Positions 51,936 through 61,924 are shown, counted from the first letter of the stretch. The stretch: 64,000 nucleotides of DNA from Paraburkholderia phenazinium (GCF_900141745.1 NZ_FSRM01000002.1:2480001-2544000); one strand, 5' to 3'. Made by a program: numbers and translations. Notes: a model not told the origin generated them from the letters alone.

Positions 51936-54263
51936 ATGCTCCCCATCCACGCGCAACACATGACCGATGCCCATTTGCGTGACCGCTTTCATCGACGTTC
52001 GCTTGACCAGCAGCGCCCGCTTTCGACGATCACGATGGCGTCTACGGTCGTGGCTGCCCTGTTGTTCGTGCTGGCACGCAGCCTCGTAGCCGGCCCCACC
52101 ATTTCGATTTCTTACCGGCTCGCTTGTGTCGCGATGCTGGCGCTGCTGGTGGCGGGCGTGCGCAAGGCGCGCACCACGGGAATCTTCGGCGCGCTCGGGG
52201 TTGGGTTTACGCTGGTGCTGGTGATCCTGATCGCGCTGAACGTCAATGGCCTGAATGAGCCGTTACTGTGGGCGCTGCCGGCCTTGCTGGTGATTCCGAT
52301 CTGCGCGGCGCCGCTCTGGCTCACGCCGACGCACTTCTTTGCCGGCACAGTCGTGTTCTACGCAAGCGGTTTACCGCTACTGTTCAGGCAAGGGTATACG
52401 CACGATGTGAACGTCGTCACGTTGCTATGGGTGGCGATTGGCGTGCCGACTGCGTCGGTGTTCCATTTCGGCTTCTACTGGTTCCGGCGCGATCACTTCC
52501 TGCTGGAGAACCGCCTTGCCGAGCTGGCTGCGACCGATCCGCTGACCGGCCTGCAAAACCGCCGCTCCTTCATGGAGCAGGCCGAGCGGCGCCTCTCGAC
52601 GCTCGCTGAAGGCGTCAAGGTCTGCGCGATTTTTGTCGACATCGACTATTTCAAGTCGTTGAACGACCAGTTCGGCCATGCTGCCGGCGACCAGACACTT
52701 TATGAAGTCGCCCAGGTGCTGATGGATCAGACCATCGCGCAGGATAGCGTGAGCCGTATCGGCGGGGAGGAGTTCGCGATCTTGCGGCGCGAGGGGCTGG
52801 CGTCCGCGCTTGAACTGGCTGAACGTTTGCGCGGCGCGGTCTCCCGTATCGCTCGCCCGGATGGTTACGTGACTGCAAGCTTCGGCGTGGCCGAGCATCG
52901 CACGGGAGAGAGCATCATGGCCTTGCTCGACCGCGCCGACGAAGCGCTGTTGCGCGCCAAACAGTCCGGCAGAAATCGCGTCTGTGCCGAGCGTTCGAGT
53001 CCGTTCGATCCGCTGCAGCTACTGTTTGCCGGCGACCCGGCCGATCCGTCGGGAAGCGCACGGCCCAGATGGGAAGACTACTACCTGACGTCGCACTTTC
53101 AGCCGCTCTATAGCTTGTCGCATCAGAAGCAGGTCGGCTTCGAGGCGCTGCTGCGCGGCGAGCAGAGCGATGGTTCACTGGTGCCGCCCGCGGTGCTGTT
53201 TGCGCCCCGGCCGCTCAGCGACGAAGGCGAGCTCGATCGCGCCAGCCACGTGGTGCACCTTGGCAACGCGCAACGGCTGATACCCGACGAAGCGTGGATC
53301 TTTCTCAACATCCTGCCGGCCACTTTCGTCGCAGATGGGTACGCCGACCAGCTTGCGGCGATCGTGCGCTCGGCCGCACTCGAGCCAGAGAAGATCGTCC
53401 TCGAAATTCTCGAGTCGCATGGCGGCAGCGTCGACGAGATGTCGCGTGCCGCGGCGCGTTATCGTCAGCACGGCTTTCTGATTGCCGTGGACGACTTCGG
53501 CGCGGGTCAATCGAACCTGGACCGGCTGTTCCGCATCCGTCCGGACTTCGTCAAGCTGGACGGCGAGCTGATTCGCGCGACGATTCCGGACACCCAGCAT
53601 TCGATCCTGCCCAAACTCGTTTCCTTGCTGCATCAGGCGGGCATGCTGGTGGTGGTCGAGGGTGTCGAGACGACCGAGGAACTGATTCTGGCCGTCGAGT
53701 CGAATGTCGATTTCGCGCAGGGTTATCTGCTGGGCCGGCCGGCTGCCAGAATCGCGCCGCCGGACGCGGTCAACCGGATGATCGACCGCTCGTTCGATGT
53801 GATTGCGCAGGGCCGCGCACATCTGCATGCGCTGTTCGAGAACAAGGTCGAGCCGTACCGGTTCGCTTTGCGCAGCGCCGCCGATGCGTTGCTGAGCGGC
53901 ATCGCCATGGAGGATGCGTTTGCCGATCTGTCGCAGCAGGACCTCTGCATCAGCTGCTTCATCCTCGATGACCGGGGGCGTCAGATCGGACCCGAAGTGG
54001 CTGGCGTCGCGAGCACGAGCCTTGCCGGCACGTTGCAGCCGGTCTCCGATCCGCGCGATGCGCGCTGGGACCATCGCCCGTATTTCCGCAACGCGGTGCT
54101 GCTGCCGGGCGTGCCGGTAGCCAGTAATCCTTATCTGTCGCTCGCGAGCGGACGGCCGTGCGTCGCGGTGACGGTGGCGATCCAGTCGCCGCAAATGCGC
54201 TCGGTGGTCGGCACGGAACTCGACTGGTCCGCGCCGCATCTGCCCTGGCCGGCCAGCGAATAG
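51936..54263 (+). CDS. GGDEF-EAL protein, membrane-bound c-di-GMP enzyme
   Basis: Can make and/or break cyclic di-GMP. 775 residues: about six membrane helices (30-185), a GGDEF domain with GGEEF at about 277-281 and DIDYFKSLNDQFGHAAGD upstream, and an EAL domain from about 385. The EAL parts needed for catalysis are visible: EALLRG, FLNILP, LEILES, DDFGAGQSN, FVKLDGEL and EGVETTEE, so both activities look possible. The last 130 residues after the EAL domain form an extra C-terminal domain. An alternative ATG is at 51960. It is divergent from the cellulose operon, whose synthase needs c-di-GMP. Its stop is directly next to the stop of the lacI-type gene. Confidence 0.93.
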   Translation: MLPIHAQHMTDAHLRDRFHRRSLDQQRPLSTITMASTVVAALLFVLARSLVAGPTISISYRLACVAMLALLVAGVRKARTTGIFGALGVGFTLVLVILIALNVNGLNEPLLWALPALLVIPICAAPLWLTPTHFFAGTVVFYASGLPLLFRQGYTHDVNVVTLLWVAIGVPTASVFHFGFYWFRRDHFLLENRLAELAATDPLTGLQNRRSFMEQAERRLSTLAEGVKVCAIFVDIDYFKSLNDQFGHAAGDQTLYEVAQVLMDQTIAQDSVSRIGGEEFAILRREGLASALELAERLRGAVSRIARPDGYVTASFGVAEHRTGESIMALLDRADEALLRAKQSGRNRVCAERSSPFDPLQLLFAGDPADPSGSARPRWEDYYLTSHFQPLYSLSHQKQVGFEALLRGEQSDGSLVPPAVLFAPRPLSDEGELDRASHVVHLGNAQRLIPDEAWIFLNILPATFVADGYADQLAAIVRSAALEPEKIVLEILESHGGSVDEMSRAAARYRQHGFLIAVDDFGAGQSNLDRLFRIRPDFVKLDGELIRATIPDTQHSILPKLVSLLHQAGMLVVVEGVETTEELILAVESNVDFAQGYLLGRPAARIAPPDAVNRMIDRSFDVIAQGRAHLHALFENKVEPYRFALRSAADALLSGIAMEDAFADLSQQDLCISCFILDDRGRQIGPEVAGVASTSLAGTLQPVSDPRDARWDHRPYFRNAVLLPGVPVASNPYLSLASGRPCVAVTVAIQSPQMRSVVGTELDWSAPHLPWPASE

Positions 54264-55310
54264 TCAGGAACCCTGAGCGGTGCGAGGCGCGCGTGTCGAG
54301 CCACGCACGACGAGCTTTGGCTCCGACGTGACACACATCCGCGGCGCGTCGCCGTTAGCCCGCACGCCACGCGGCGATGCCTCGATCAGTTCACGCAGCA
54401 AGGACACCGCCAGTTCGGCCGCTTCGACAGTCGGCACGGCGACAGTGGTCAGCGCAGGCCGCGATTCCTGGGCGAGCCGGATGTCGGTGATGCCGACCAC
54501 GGAGAGATCATGCGGCACCTGCAAGCCGAGATCGGCGGCCGCATGCAGGGCGCCGAGCGCGGGCAGGTCGTTGGTTGCGAGGATCGCGGTCAGGCGGGGA
54601 TCCGCTTCGAGCAATTCGCGGGTCGCGCGATAGCCGCCCTGGGTCGTGTCCGGCGCGTAGCGCACGGGCGAATCCGCGACATCGAGACCGGCAGTGCGCA
54701 GCGCGTCGAGGAATCCTTCGTAACGTGCTGCATGGATGCCGGCCACCTTGCTGCCGACGATGGCGCCGATGCGCCGATGCCCCAGTTCAAGCAGATGCTG
54801 TCCGGCCAGTTGCCCGGCGAGCCTGAAATCGACCGCCACGCAGGGCAGGCCGGGCGGCTCGTTCGGACGTTCCCACATGCACAGCACGACCGGCGCGCCG
54901 CGCGCCTCGGTCTTGTGCAGATCGGCGAAGTCGAGATTCGCGTTCATGACCAACACGCCTTCGGAGAGCGTGCCGGCGATCTGTTCCAGATACGCGCGGC
55001 CTGCCAGCGGATCTTCGTTCGTATTGCAGATGATCAGAAAGTGGCCGCTGCCGCGCGCCGCACGCTCGACCGCCAGCGCAAACTCGGGATAGAACGGGTT
55101 GGCGATGCTCGAGACCATCAATGCAATGGTTGGCGCACGGCCCTCGGCAAGTGCTCGTGCCGCGAGATGCGGCTGATAGCCGAGCGCTTCGACGGCATCG
55201 AGCACCCGTTGCCGGGTCTGCGCGCCGACCCGGCCGCGATTGCGCAGCACATTCGACACCGTGGCGGGGGTGCAACCGGCGCGGCGTGCGACTTCGCTCA
55301 GTGTTGGCAT
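54264..55310 (-). CDS. LacI-family transcriptional repressor
   Basis: Sugar-responsive repressor of 348 residues. The N-terminal helix-turn-helix reads TLSEVARRAGCTPATVSNVL, followed by the hinge (HLAARALAEGRAP) and a periplasmic-binding-protein-like sensing domain. Divergent from the sugar operon that begins at 55502, which it should control; a perfect LacI-type palindrome lies between them at 55448-55465. Its stop codon touches the stop of the GGDEF-EAL gene with no gap. The inducer is probably a galactoside or its breakdown product, judged from the GH42 enzyme. Confidence 0.93.
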   Translation of the reverse strand: MPTLSEVARRAGCTPATVSNVLRNRGRVGAQTRQRVLDAVEALGYQPHLAARALAEGRAPTIALMVSSIANPFYPEFALAVERAARGSGHFLIICNTNEDPLAGRAYLEQIAGTLSEGVLVMNANLDFADLHKTEARGAPVVLCMWERPNEPPGLPCVAVDFRLAGQLAGQHLLELGHRRIGAIVGSKVAGIHAARYEGFLDALRTAGLDVADSPVRYAPDTTQGGYRATRELLEADPRLTAILATNDLPALGALHAAADLGLQVPHDLSVVGITDIRLAQESRPALTTVAVPTVEAAELAVSLLRELIEASPRGVRANGDAPRMCVTSEPKLVVRGSTRAPRTAQGS

Positions 55311-55447
55311 GGTTGTTCAGTATGTGGGACTGTTTCTCAAAATTTGCGTCCGGCATGAAGGCACGGCACCATTAATCGCACAGACAGCAAGATTTCGGAG
55401 ACGCTGCAGGCCATTGATCGCACGCGGTCAATTTTTTTCGGCCGAAC

Positions 55448-55465
55448 AGATTAAGCGCTTAATCT
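55448..55465. promoter_or_regulatory. LacI-type operator, perfect 18-bp palindrome
   Basis: AGATTAAGCGCTTAATCT is a perfect palindrome with the central CG typical of LacI-family operators. It lies 37 bp before the ATG of the ABC ATPase gene and 138 bp upstream of the divergent repressor start. A shorter dyad GATT-A-AATC at 55479-55487 may be a second, weaker half. Confidence 0.75.
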
Positions 55466-55501
55466 CCGACTTCGAGCCGATTAAATCACGGAGACGGAGC
55501 A

Positions 55502-56671
55502 ATGGCGAGCATTTCGTTAAGAGGCGTCCAAAAATCGTACGGTGACGGTGCACCCGTCATTCGCGATGTCGATCTCGAGATCGGCGAGAACGAGTTCTGC
55601 GTGTTTCTCGGCCCGTCCGGTTGCGGCAAGTCCACCTTGTTGCGCATGATCGCCGGTCTCGAGGACGTGAGCGATGGCGATCTCTTTATCGGCGGTCAGC
55701 TCGTCAACGCCGTGCCTTCGGCCCAGCGTGGCGTAGCGATGGTCTTCCAGAGCTACGCGCTGTTCCCGCATATGACCGTGTTCGAGAACATGGCCTTCGG
55801 CCTGAAGCTCGCCAAAACGCCCAAGGACGAAATCGACCGCAAGGTGCGGGAAGCGGCGCGCGTCCTGCAACTCGAAGCGCTGCTGGACCGGCGTCCCAAG
55901 GCTTTGTCGGGTGGACAGCGGCAGCGCGTGGCGATCGGCCGCGCCATCGTGCGCCAACCCGGCGTGTTTCTGTTCGACGAACCGCTCTCCAATCTCGATG
56001 CCACCTTGCGCGGTCAGACCCGCGTCGAAATCGCCCGGCTGCACAAGCAGTTTGCCAAGGCGAGCGTCGTCTACGTGACGCACGACCAGATCGAAGCCAT
56101 GACGCTCGCCGACAAGATCGTGCTGCTGCACGCCGGCAAGGACACCGAGCGCTACGGCAGCATTGCCCAGATCGGCGCGCCGCTCGAGCTGTATCACCGT
56201 CCGAAGAGCCGCTTTGTGGCCGGTTTTATCGGCTCGCCCCGGATGAATTTTCTGCCAGGGAAGGTTGCCTCGATCGACGCCCGCGGCGTGAGCGCGAAGC
56301 TCGATGGCAGCGGCGAGACCGTGCGTGTGAGCGTCGACGGGGCAGCGCTTGGGGTCGGGCAGCCTGTGACGTTCGGCGTGCGGCCTGAGCATCTGGAAAT
56401 GGTCGAAGGGGTTCAGGAAGCCCCTGCCGACACCGCTCATGAATCTTCGTTGCTGACCCGCGCGGTCTCGCTCGTCGAGCAGCTCGGTGAGCACAGCTAT
56501 GTCCACCTTGAAGAAGGCGAGGGCGTCGTATTGATCGCCAAGGCGCCTGGAGACACGCGCCTGAAGCAGGGCGATCAGGCTACCTTTCGGGCGCCTGCAC
56601 CGGTCTGTCATTTGTTCACCGAAGACGGCTTCGCCGTTGCTTCGCTCGAATCCGTCGAACACTACGCGTAA
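55502..56671 (+). CDS. Sugar ABC transporter ATP-binding protein (MsmK/UgpC type)
   Basis: ATPase that powers the sugar importer encoded by this operon. 389 residues. Walker A GPSGCGKST, Q-loop FQSYALFPHM, signature LSGGQRQRVAIGRAIVRQ, Walker B FLFDEPLSNLDATLR and the H-loop YVTHDQIEAM are all present, with the C-terminal MalK-like TOBE domain (about 280-385). First gene of the operon, 37 bp past the LacI operator, so it is the promoter-proximal gene. The gene at 56687 follows after 15 bp. Confidence 0.95.
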   Translation: MASISLRGVQKSYGDGAPVIRDVDLEIGENEFCVFLGPSGCGKSTLLRMIAGLEDVSDGDLFIGGQLVNAVPSAQRGVAMVFQSYALFPHMTVFENMAFGLKLAKTPKDEIDRKVREAARVLQLEALLDRRPKALSGGQRQRVAIGRAIVRQPGVFLFDEPLSNLDATLRGQTRVEIARLHKQFAKASVVYVTHDQIEAMTLADKIVLLHAGKDTERYGSIAQIGAPLELYHRPKSRFVAGFIGSPRMNFLPGKVASIDARGVSAKLDGSGETVRVSVDGAALGVGQPVTFGVRPEHLEMVEGVQEAPADTAHESSLLTRAVSLVEQLGEHSYVHLEEGEGVVLIAKAPGDTRLKQGDQATFRAPAPVCHLFTEDGFAVASLESVEHYA

Positions 56672-56686
56672 AGGAAGGGCACTCGG

Positions 56687-58675
56687 ATGCGCCTTGGAGT
56701 CTGTTACTACCCGGAACACTGGCCGGAGTCGATGTGGGAAGACGACGCCCGCCGCATGAAAGCGCTCGGCATCGAACAGGTTCGGATTGCTGAATTTGCC
56801 TGGAGCCGGATGGAGCCAACGCCTGGCGAATACGACTGGGCCTGGCTTGATCGCGCCGTCGACGTGCTCGGTGCGGCTGGCCTGCAAGTGGTGATGTGCA
56901 CGCCGACCGCGACGCCGCCGAAATGGCTGATCGACCGTCATCCAGACATCCTGCCGGTTGGCGTCGACGGCCGTCCGCGGGCCTTCGGTTCGCGTCGTCA
57001 CTACGATTTCTCGTCGCCTTCGTATTTTGCTGCTTCAGAACGTATCTGCACCGCAGTGGCCGAACGTTACGGCAAGCATCCGGCCGTTGCGTACTGGCAG
57101 ACCGATAACGAGTTCGGTTGCCATCAGACGGTGGTCAGCTATTCGCGGGCGGCGGTGCTGCGGTTTCGCGAGTGGCTGAAGGCGCGCTATCAGACGATCG
57201 ATGCGCTGAACTGCGCGTGGGGCACGGTGTTCTGGAGCATGGAGTACCGCAGCTTCGACGAGATCGACGCGCCGGTGGCGACCGTCACCGAGGCGCATCC
57301 GTCGCACCGGCTCGACTACCGGCGCTTCGCATCGGATGAAGTCGCGCGCTACAACCGCATGCAGGTCGAGATCATCCGTGCGCACTCGCCAGGCCGGCCG
57401 GTTGCGCACAACTTCATGCAGTTGTTCACCGAATTCGATCACTACAAGGTCGCTGCCGATCTGGATGTCGCCACATGGGATAGCTATCCGCTCGGCGCAC
57501 TCGAAGAGCAGTGGTTTGCGCCCGAACTCAAGGCGAAATGGCTGCGCACCGGTCATCCGGATTTCGCATCGTTCAATCACGATGTCTATCGTGGCATGTC
57601 GAAGCTGCCGTTCTGGGTGATGGAGCAGCAGCCGGGGCCGGTCAACTGGGCGCACTGGAATCCGGCGCCGCTGCCTGGCATGGTGCGTCTGTGGAGCTGG
57701 GAGGCGTTTGCGCACGGGGCGGGCTGCGTGTCGTATTTCCGCTGGCGTCAGGCGCCGTTTGCCCAGGAGCAGATGCACGCGGGTTTGAATACGCCCGATA
57801 ACCTGCTGGATCTTGGCGGCAGTGAGGCAGCCCAGGTGGCCAAGGAGATTCACAAGGTGCTGGCCGCGGACGCCGACGCGAATGCGAACGTGCGCTCGAA
57901 GGTCGCGCTCGTCTACGACTACGAGGCGAAGTGGTTGTTCGAAATTCATCCGCAGGGTGCGGACTTCCACTATCCGCGCTTTGCTTTCGAGTATTACTCG
58001 ACACTGCGTGGATTGGGTCTCGATGTCGACGTGGTGCCGGTCGATGCGCCGCTCGATGGCTACAGGATGATTGTCGTGCCGCCGTTGCCGGTGGTGCCCG
58101 CGGACTTCGCGCAGCGTCTGGCCCGTTCGGGCGCACAAGTCGTGCTCGGGCCGCGCACCGGCTCGAAGACAGACGATCTGCAGATTCCCGCGGGGTTGCC
58201 GCCGGGGTCGCTGGCCTCGGTATTGCCGATGCGCGTGTGGCGCGTCGAGTCGCTGCGGCCCAATGTGACTGAACCGGTCAGGCTCGCGGGTAGCCCAAGC
58301 CTCGAGGACGGGGTAGGGCGGCATTGGCGCGATCTGATCGAAACGTCGGAGTCGGCCAGCGCGGCAGCGCTCGAGATTCGCGGCCGTTTCGCCGACGGTC
58401 ATCCCGCGTATGTTCGGAGCGGTTCGATTCACTACCTGGCGAGCATCTTCGACGACGTCCTGACGACGCGACTGTTTGCAGGCGTCGCGCGGGAAGCAGG
58501 ACTTGATGTGACGGCGCTCGGCGACGGTTTGCGTATCAGCCGGCGCGGTGGGTTGGCGTACGTGTTGAATTACGGCGAGCAGTCTCATACGCTCGCGGAT
58601 GTCGCGGACGATGCATTTGTAATCGGCTCGCGTGAAATCGGGCCGCAGGGCGTGGCAGTTTATCGGACCAGTTAG
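56687..58675 (+). CDS. Beta-galactosidase, glycoside hydrolase family 42
   Basis: Hydrolyses terminal beta-galactosides, most likely of imported oligosaccharides. 662 residues, normal for GH42. The TIM barrel opens with [14 protein letters not shown]; the acid/base Glu is residue 142 in TDNEFGCH and the nucleophile Glu is residue 313 in [10 protein letters not shown], both intact. The trimerisation and C-terminal beta domains follow. No signal peptide, so it works in the cytosol on what the ABC importer brings in. The start has AAGGAAGG upstream. No LacZ-type gene is nearby. The sugar could also be an arabino-galactan fragment. Confidence 0.94.
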   Translation: MRLGVCYYPEHWPESMWEDDARRMKALGIEQVRIAEFAWSRMEPTPGEYDWAWLDRAVDVLGAAGLQVVMCTPTATPPKWLIDRHPDILPVGVDGRPRAFGSRRHYDFSSPSYFAASERICTAVAERYGKHPAVAYWQTDNEFGCHQTVVSYSRAAVLRFREWLKARYQTIDALNCAWGTVFWSMEYRSFDEIDAPVATVTEAHPSHRLDYRRFASDEVARYNRMQVEIIRAHSPGRPVAHNFMQLFTEFDHYKVAADLDVATWDSYPLGALEEQWFAPELKAKWLRTGHPDFASFNHDVYRGMSKLPFWVMEQQPGPVNWAHWNPAPLPGMVRLWSWEAFAHGAGCVSYFRWRQAPFAQEQMHAGLNTPDNLLDLGGSEAAQVAKEIHKVLAADADANANVRSKVALVYDYEAKWLFEIHPQGADFHYPRFAFEYYSTLRGLGLDVDVVPVDAPLDGYRMIVVPPLPVVPADFAQRLARSGAQVVLGPRTGSKTDDLQIPAGLPPGSLASVLPMRVWRVESLRPNVTEPVRLAGSPSLEDGVGRHWRDLIETSESASAAALEIRGRFADGHPAYVRSGSIHYLASIFDDVLTTRLFAGVAREAGLDVTALGDGLRISRRGGLAYVLNYGEQSHTLADVADDAFVIGSREIGPQGVAVYRTS

Positions 58676-58709
58676 AGCTTAAAACGACGTAAAAACCAAG
58701 GAGACAGGC

Positions 58710-59963
58710 ATGCAATTCAAACTTCGGAAGGTTCTGGTTGCCGTCGCGCTGACGGCGGCCACCGCAGCGGCATTGATGGCCGGCAGCGCGCAGGCAGGCA
58801 CACTCGCGATCAACATCGCGTTCAAGGGCGCCAGTCAACGGGCGGTCTGGCAGCAGGTGATCGACGAGTTCAAGAAGGCCCATCCGGGCACGGACGTCAA
58901 CGTGTCGTTTATCGATGAGGAAGCCTACAAGGTGCAATTGCCTGGCTGGCTGTCGACGGTCTCACCCGACATCGTGAACTGGCACGACGGTGAACGGATG
59001 GCGTATTACGCACAGCGCGGCCTGTTCGAGGACCTGAGCGGAGACTGGAGCAAGAACGGCTGGAACAATACCTACGCCTCGACGAAGGAAGCCTCGTCGT
59101 ATAAGGGCAAGCAGTACGCGGCACCGACCGTCTACTACTCGTGGGGCATGTTCTATCGCAAGGACCTGTTCCAGAAGGTGGGGATCGCGAGCGAGCCGAA
59201 AACGTGGGACGAATTTCTCGACGCCTGCAAGAAGTTGAAAGCGGCCGGGATTACGCCGATCGCCGTGGGTGGCCGCGATGCCTGGACGCTTGCCGGCTGG
59301 TTCGACTATCTGGATCTGCGCCTGAACGGCAACGCATTCCATCAGAAACTGATGGCCGGTGAAGTGCCGTACACCGATCCGCGCGTGAAGAAGGTGTACA
59401 CGACGTGGAAGCAACTGATCGACGACGGCTACTTTATCGACAATTCGCTCTCCTACGATCTGGACGCGGCGCAGCCGTTCCTGTTCCAGGGCAAGGCCGC
59501 GATGATGCTGATGGGGACGTTCATCACCGGCGGTTTTCCGGCAAACGTGAAGCCGGAAATGGGCTACTTCCAGTTCCCGATCATCGATTCGAAGGTGCCG
59601 ACCGCCGAGGATGGCCCGGTCGAGTCGCTGCATATTCCGTCGAAAGCGAAGAACAAGGCGGATGCGCATGCGTTCCTGGCCTTCGTCGAAACGCCGGAGA
59701 TCGGCGCACAGCTTGCGACGGGGCTCGGGTCGTTGTCCGCGAACAGCAAGTCGCCGGAACCGGAAGATCCGATTTCGAAAATCGGCTTCCAGATTCTCGC
59801 CAACACGAAGGGCGGCATTGCGCAGTTCTACGATCGTGACATGACCAAGGAGATGGCCGACGAGGGCATGAAGGGGATGCAGCAGTTTATCTCCGATCCT
59901 TCGAAGCTCGACGACGTGCTGGCGCAGCTTGAGCAGACGCGGCAGCGTATCTACAAGAAGTAA
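58710..59963 (+). CDS. Extracellular sugar-binding protein of the ABC importer
   Basis: Periplasmic binding protein of 417 residues that captures the sugar for the permeases next to it. A typical signal peptide ends in AQA (about residue 29). Fold of the MsmE/UgpB-type solute-binding proteins: GTDVNVSFIDEEAYKVQLPG, YYSWGMFYRKDLFQKVGI, ITPIAVGGRDAWTLAGWFDY and AMMLMGTFITGGFP. It ends in charged coils. AAGGAG precedes the ATG. 34 bp after the GH42 gene and 73 bp before the first permease. Confidence 0.94.
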   Translation: MQFKLRKVLVAVALTAATAAALMAGSAQAGTLAINIAFKGASQRAVWQQVIDEFKKAHPGTDVNVSFIDEEAYKVQLPGWLSTVSPDIVNWHDGERMAYYAQRGLFEDLSGDWSKNGWNNTYASTKEASSYKGKQYAAPTVYYSWGMFYRKDLFQKVGIASEPKTWDEFLDACKKLKAAGITPIAVGGRDAWTLAGWFDYLDLRLNGNAFHQKLMAGEVPYTDPRVKKVYTTWKQLIDDGYFIDNSLSYDLDAAQPFLFQGKAAMMLMGTFITGGFPANVKPEMGYFQFPIIDSKVPTAEDGPVESLHIPSKAKNKADAHAFLAFVETPEIGAQLATGLGSLSANSKSPEPEDPISKIGFQILANTKGGIAQFYDRDMTKEMADEGMKGMQQFISDPSKLDDVLAQLEQTRQRIYKK

Positions 59964-60036
59964 GAGAAGTACGAGAAGTGAGCGTGGGCGGCTTCGCGCT
60001 GCCTGCGCTTGATCGAGATCGAGCAGGAGACTCGCC

Positions 60037-60999
60037 GTGGTTCACTCCGTCAGCCGTCAATCCATTACCGGCAATGCCGGGCCGGGAGCTTCGGGCTCCT
60101 CCGGCAGCGCCTTGCCGCGTGCGGCGAAGCAGCAGCGCGGTCCATCGCCTACGGCGCGCCGGCAACAGCGTGCGGCGTTTGTTTTCCTCGCGCCCGCTTG
60201 CGTGATGGTGGCGATCTACGTCATCTGGCCGATTCTCTCGACGATCCGCATCAGCTTTTTCAACTGGGATGGGATGACCGATCCCAGTTTCGTCGGTATA
60301 GCGAACTATCTGGAGCTGTTCCACACGCGCGCTTTCTACACCGCGCTAAAAAACAATCTGATCTGGTTATTGCTGTTTCTGCTGGCGCCGCCCATGGGGC
60401 TTGCTGTCGCGCTGTATCTGAACCAGGCTGTGGCCGGCATTCGCGTCGTCAAGTCACTGTTCTTTGCGCCGTTTGTGCTTTCAGGCGTGGTGGTCGGGCT
60501 GATTTTCTCGTGGTTCTACGATCCCACCTTCGGCCTGCTCGCGCTGATACTCGGGCACGGCGTACCGGTGCTCGGCGATGCGCGTTATGCGACGCCGGGC
60601 ATCATCTTCGCGGCGCTGTGGCCGCAAACCGCCTACTGCATGATTCTGTATCTGACGGGACTGACCTCGCTGAACAGCGAGCAGGTGGAGGCGGCTCGCA
60701 TGGAAGGCGCTCAGGGCTGGTCGATGCTGTGGCATGTGATCCTGCCACAACTGCGGCCTACCACCTTCATGGCGATTGTGGTCACGGTGATCGGCGCGTT
60801 GCGCAGCTTCGACCTGATCTCGGTGATGACGGGCGGTGGGCCGTTCGAGAGTTCCACCGTGCTGGCGTATTACATGTACGACCAGGCGATCAAGTATTAC
60901 CGGGTGGGGTATTCCGCGGCGGTCGCCGTGGTGTTGTTCGCGATCATGCTGGTCTACATCGTTTATCACCTGCGGCGGATGCTGCGCGCCGAGCAATAA
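60037..60999 (+). CDS. Sugar ABC transporter permease (MsmF/MalF type)
   Basis: Inner-membrane permease of 320 residues. The GTG start follows AGGAGACTCGCC. The first 45 residues are Ser/Arg-rich and cytosolic; six membrane helices follow. The EAA loop that docks to the ATPase reads EAARMEGAQGWSMLWHVILP. The second permease gene follows after 10 bp. It belongs with the binding protein just upstream and the ATPase at 55502. Confidence 0.93.
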   Translation: MVHSVSRQSITGNAGPGASGSSGSALPRAAKQQRGPSPTARRQQRAAFVFLAPACVMVAIYVIWPILSTIRISFFNWDGMTDPSFVGIANYLELFHTRAFYTALKNNLIWLLLFLLAPPMGLAVALYLNQAVAGIRVVKSLFFAPFVLSGVVVGLIFSWFYDPTFGLLALILGHGVPVLGDARYATPGIIFAALWPQTAYCMILYLTGLTSLNSEQVEAARMEGAQGWSMLWHVILPQLRPTTFMAIVVTVIGALRSFDLISVMTGGGPFESSTVLAYYMYDQAIKYYRVGYSAAVAVVLFAIMLVYIVYHLRRMLRAEQ

Positions 61000-61009
61000 G
61001 GAGCCCGAT

Positions 61010-61861
61010 ATGTATCCGATGCCGATCGACAAATGGCGGCCGACTTCACGGCGGTTATACAAACTCTCGCTGCCGGTGGCGCTGCTGATCTGGCTGCTGC
61101 CGATGATCGCTGTACTGGTCACCTCGGTGCGCTCATCCGATGAGCTAAGCGAAGGCAACTATTGGGGCTGGCCGAAGCACTTTGCGATGTGGGACAACTA
61201 TCGCGACGCGCTGACCACCTCGCCGATGCTGCATTACTTCTGGAACAGCGTGCTGATTACGGTGCCCGCGGTGGCCGGGTCTATCACGCTGGCGGCGATG
61301 GCGGGTTTTGCACTGGCTATCTACCGTTTTCGGGGCAACAGCACATTGTTCGCCACTTTCGTGGCGGGCAATTTCGTGCCGGTGCAGGTGTTGATGATTC
61401 CGGTGCGGGATCTGTCCTTGAAGCTTGGGCTGTTCAATACAGTCGGCGCGTTGATCCTGTTTCATGTGTCGTTCCAGACGGGCTTTTGTGCGCTGTTCCT
61501 GCGCAACTTCATCAAGCAGTTGCCGTTCGAGCTGGTTGAGGCGGCGCGGATTGAAGGCGCCAACGAATGGACCGTGTTCTTCAGGATTGTCCTGCCGCTG
61601 ATCCGCCCAGCGCTCGCGGCGCTCGCCATTCTCGTGTTCACGTTCGTGTGGAACGACTACTTCTGGGCGCTGTGTCTGACGCAGGGCGATGAGGCGGCGC
61701 CGATCACCGTCGGAGTGGCCGCGCTGAAGGGGCAGTGGACGACGGCGTGGAACCTGGTGTCGGCGGGGTCGATTCTGGCGGCGCTGCCGTCCGTGGCGAT
61801 GTTCTTTGCGATGCAAAAACATTTCGTCGCGGGGTTGACGTTTGGCGCGACGAAAGGGTGA
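61010..61861 (+). CDS. Sugar ABC transporter permease (MsmG/MalG type)
   Basis: Second inner-membrane permease, 283 residues, six helices. I take the ATG at 61010 (MYPMPIDKWRPTSRRLYKLS), preceded by AAGGAG; the longer frame up to 60836 overlaps the first permease. The EAA loop reads EAARIEGANEWTVFFRIVLP. The family usually ends with a short QKHFVAGLTFGATKG-like tail, present here. Last gene of the operon; a clear terminator follows. Confidence 0.93.
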   Translation: MYPMPIDKWRPTSRRLYKLSLPVALLIWLLPMIAVLVTSVRSSDELSEGNYWGWPKHFAMWDNYRDALTTSPMLHYFWNSVLITVPAVAGSITLAAMAGFALAIYRFRGNSTLFATFVAGNFVPVQVLMIPVRDLSLKLGLFNTVGALILFHVSFQTGFCALFLRNFIKQLPFELVEAARIEGANEWTVFFRIVLPLIRPALAALAILVFTFVWNDYFWALCLTQGDEAAPITVGVAALKGQWTTAWNLVSAGSILAALPSVAMFFAMQKHFVAGLTFGATKG

Positions 61862-61924
61862 TGGCCGAGGTAATGTGATGCGCTGAGTTCGAAGCGATGT
61901 TCCGTGTTCTCCTCCGAGAGGGTT

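Noticed and set aside
60836..61009. Extension of the second permease frame into the first permease gene
   Set aside because: ATG 61010 has AAGGAG upstream and gives the normal family length.
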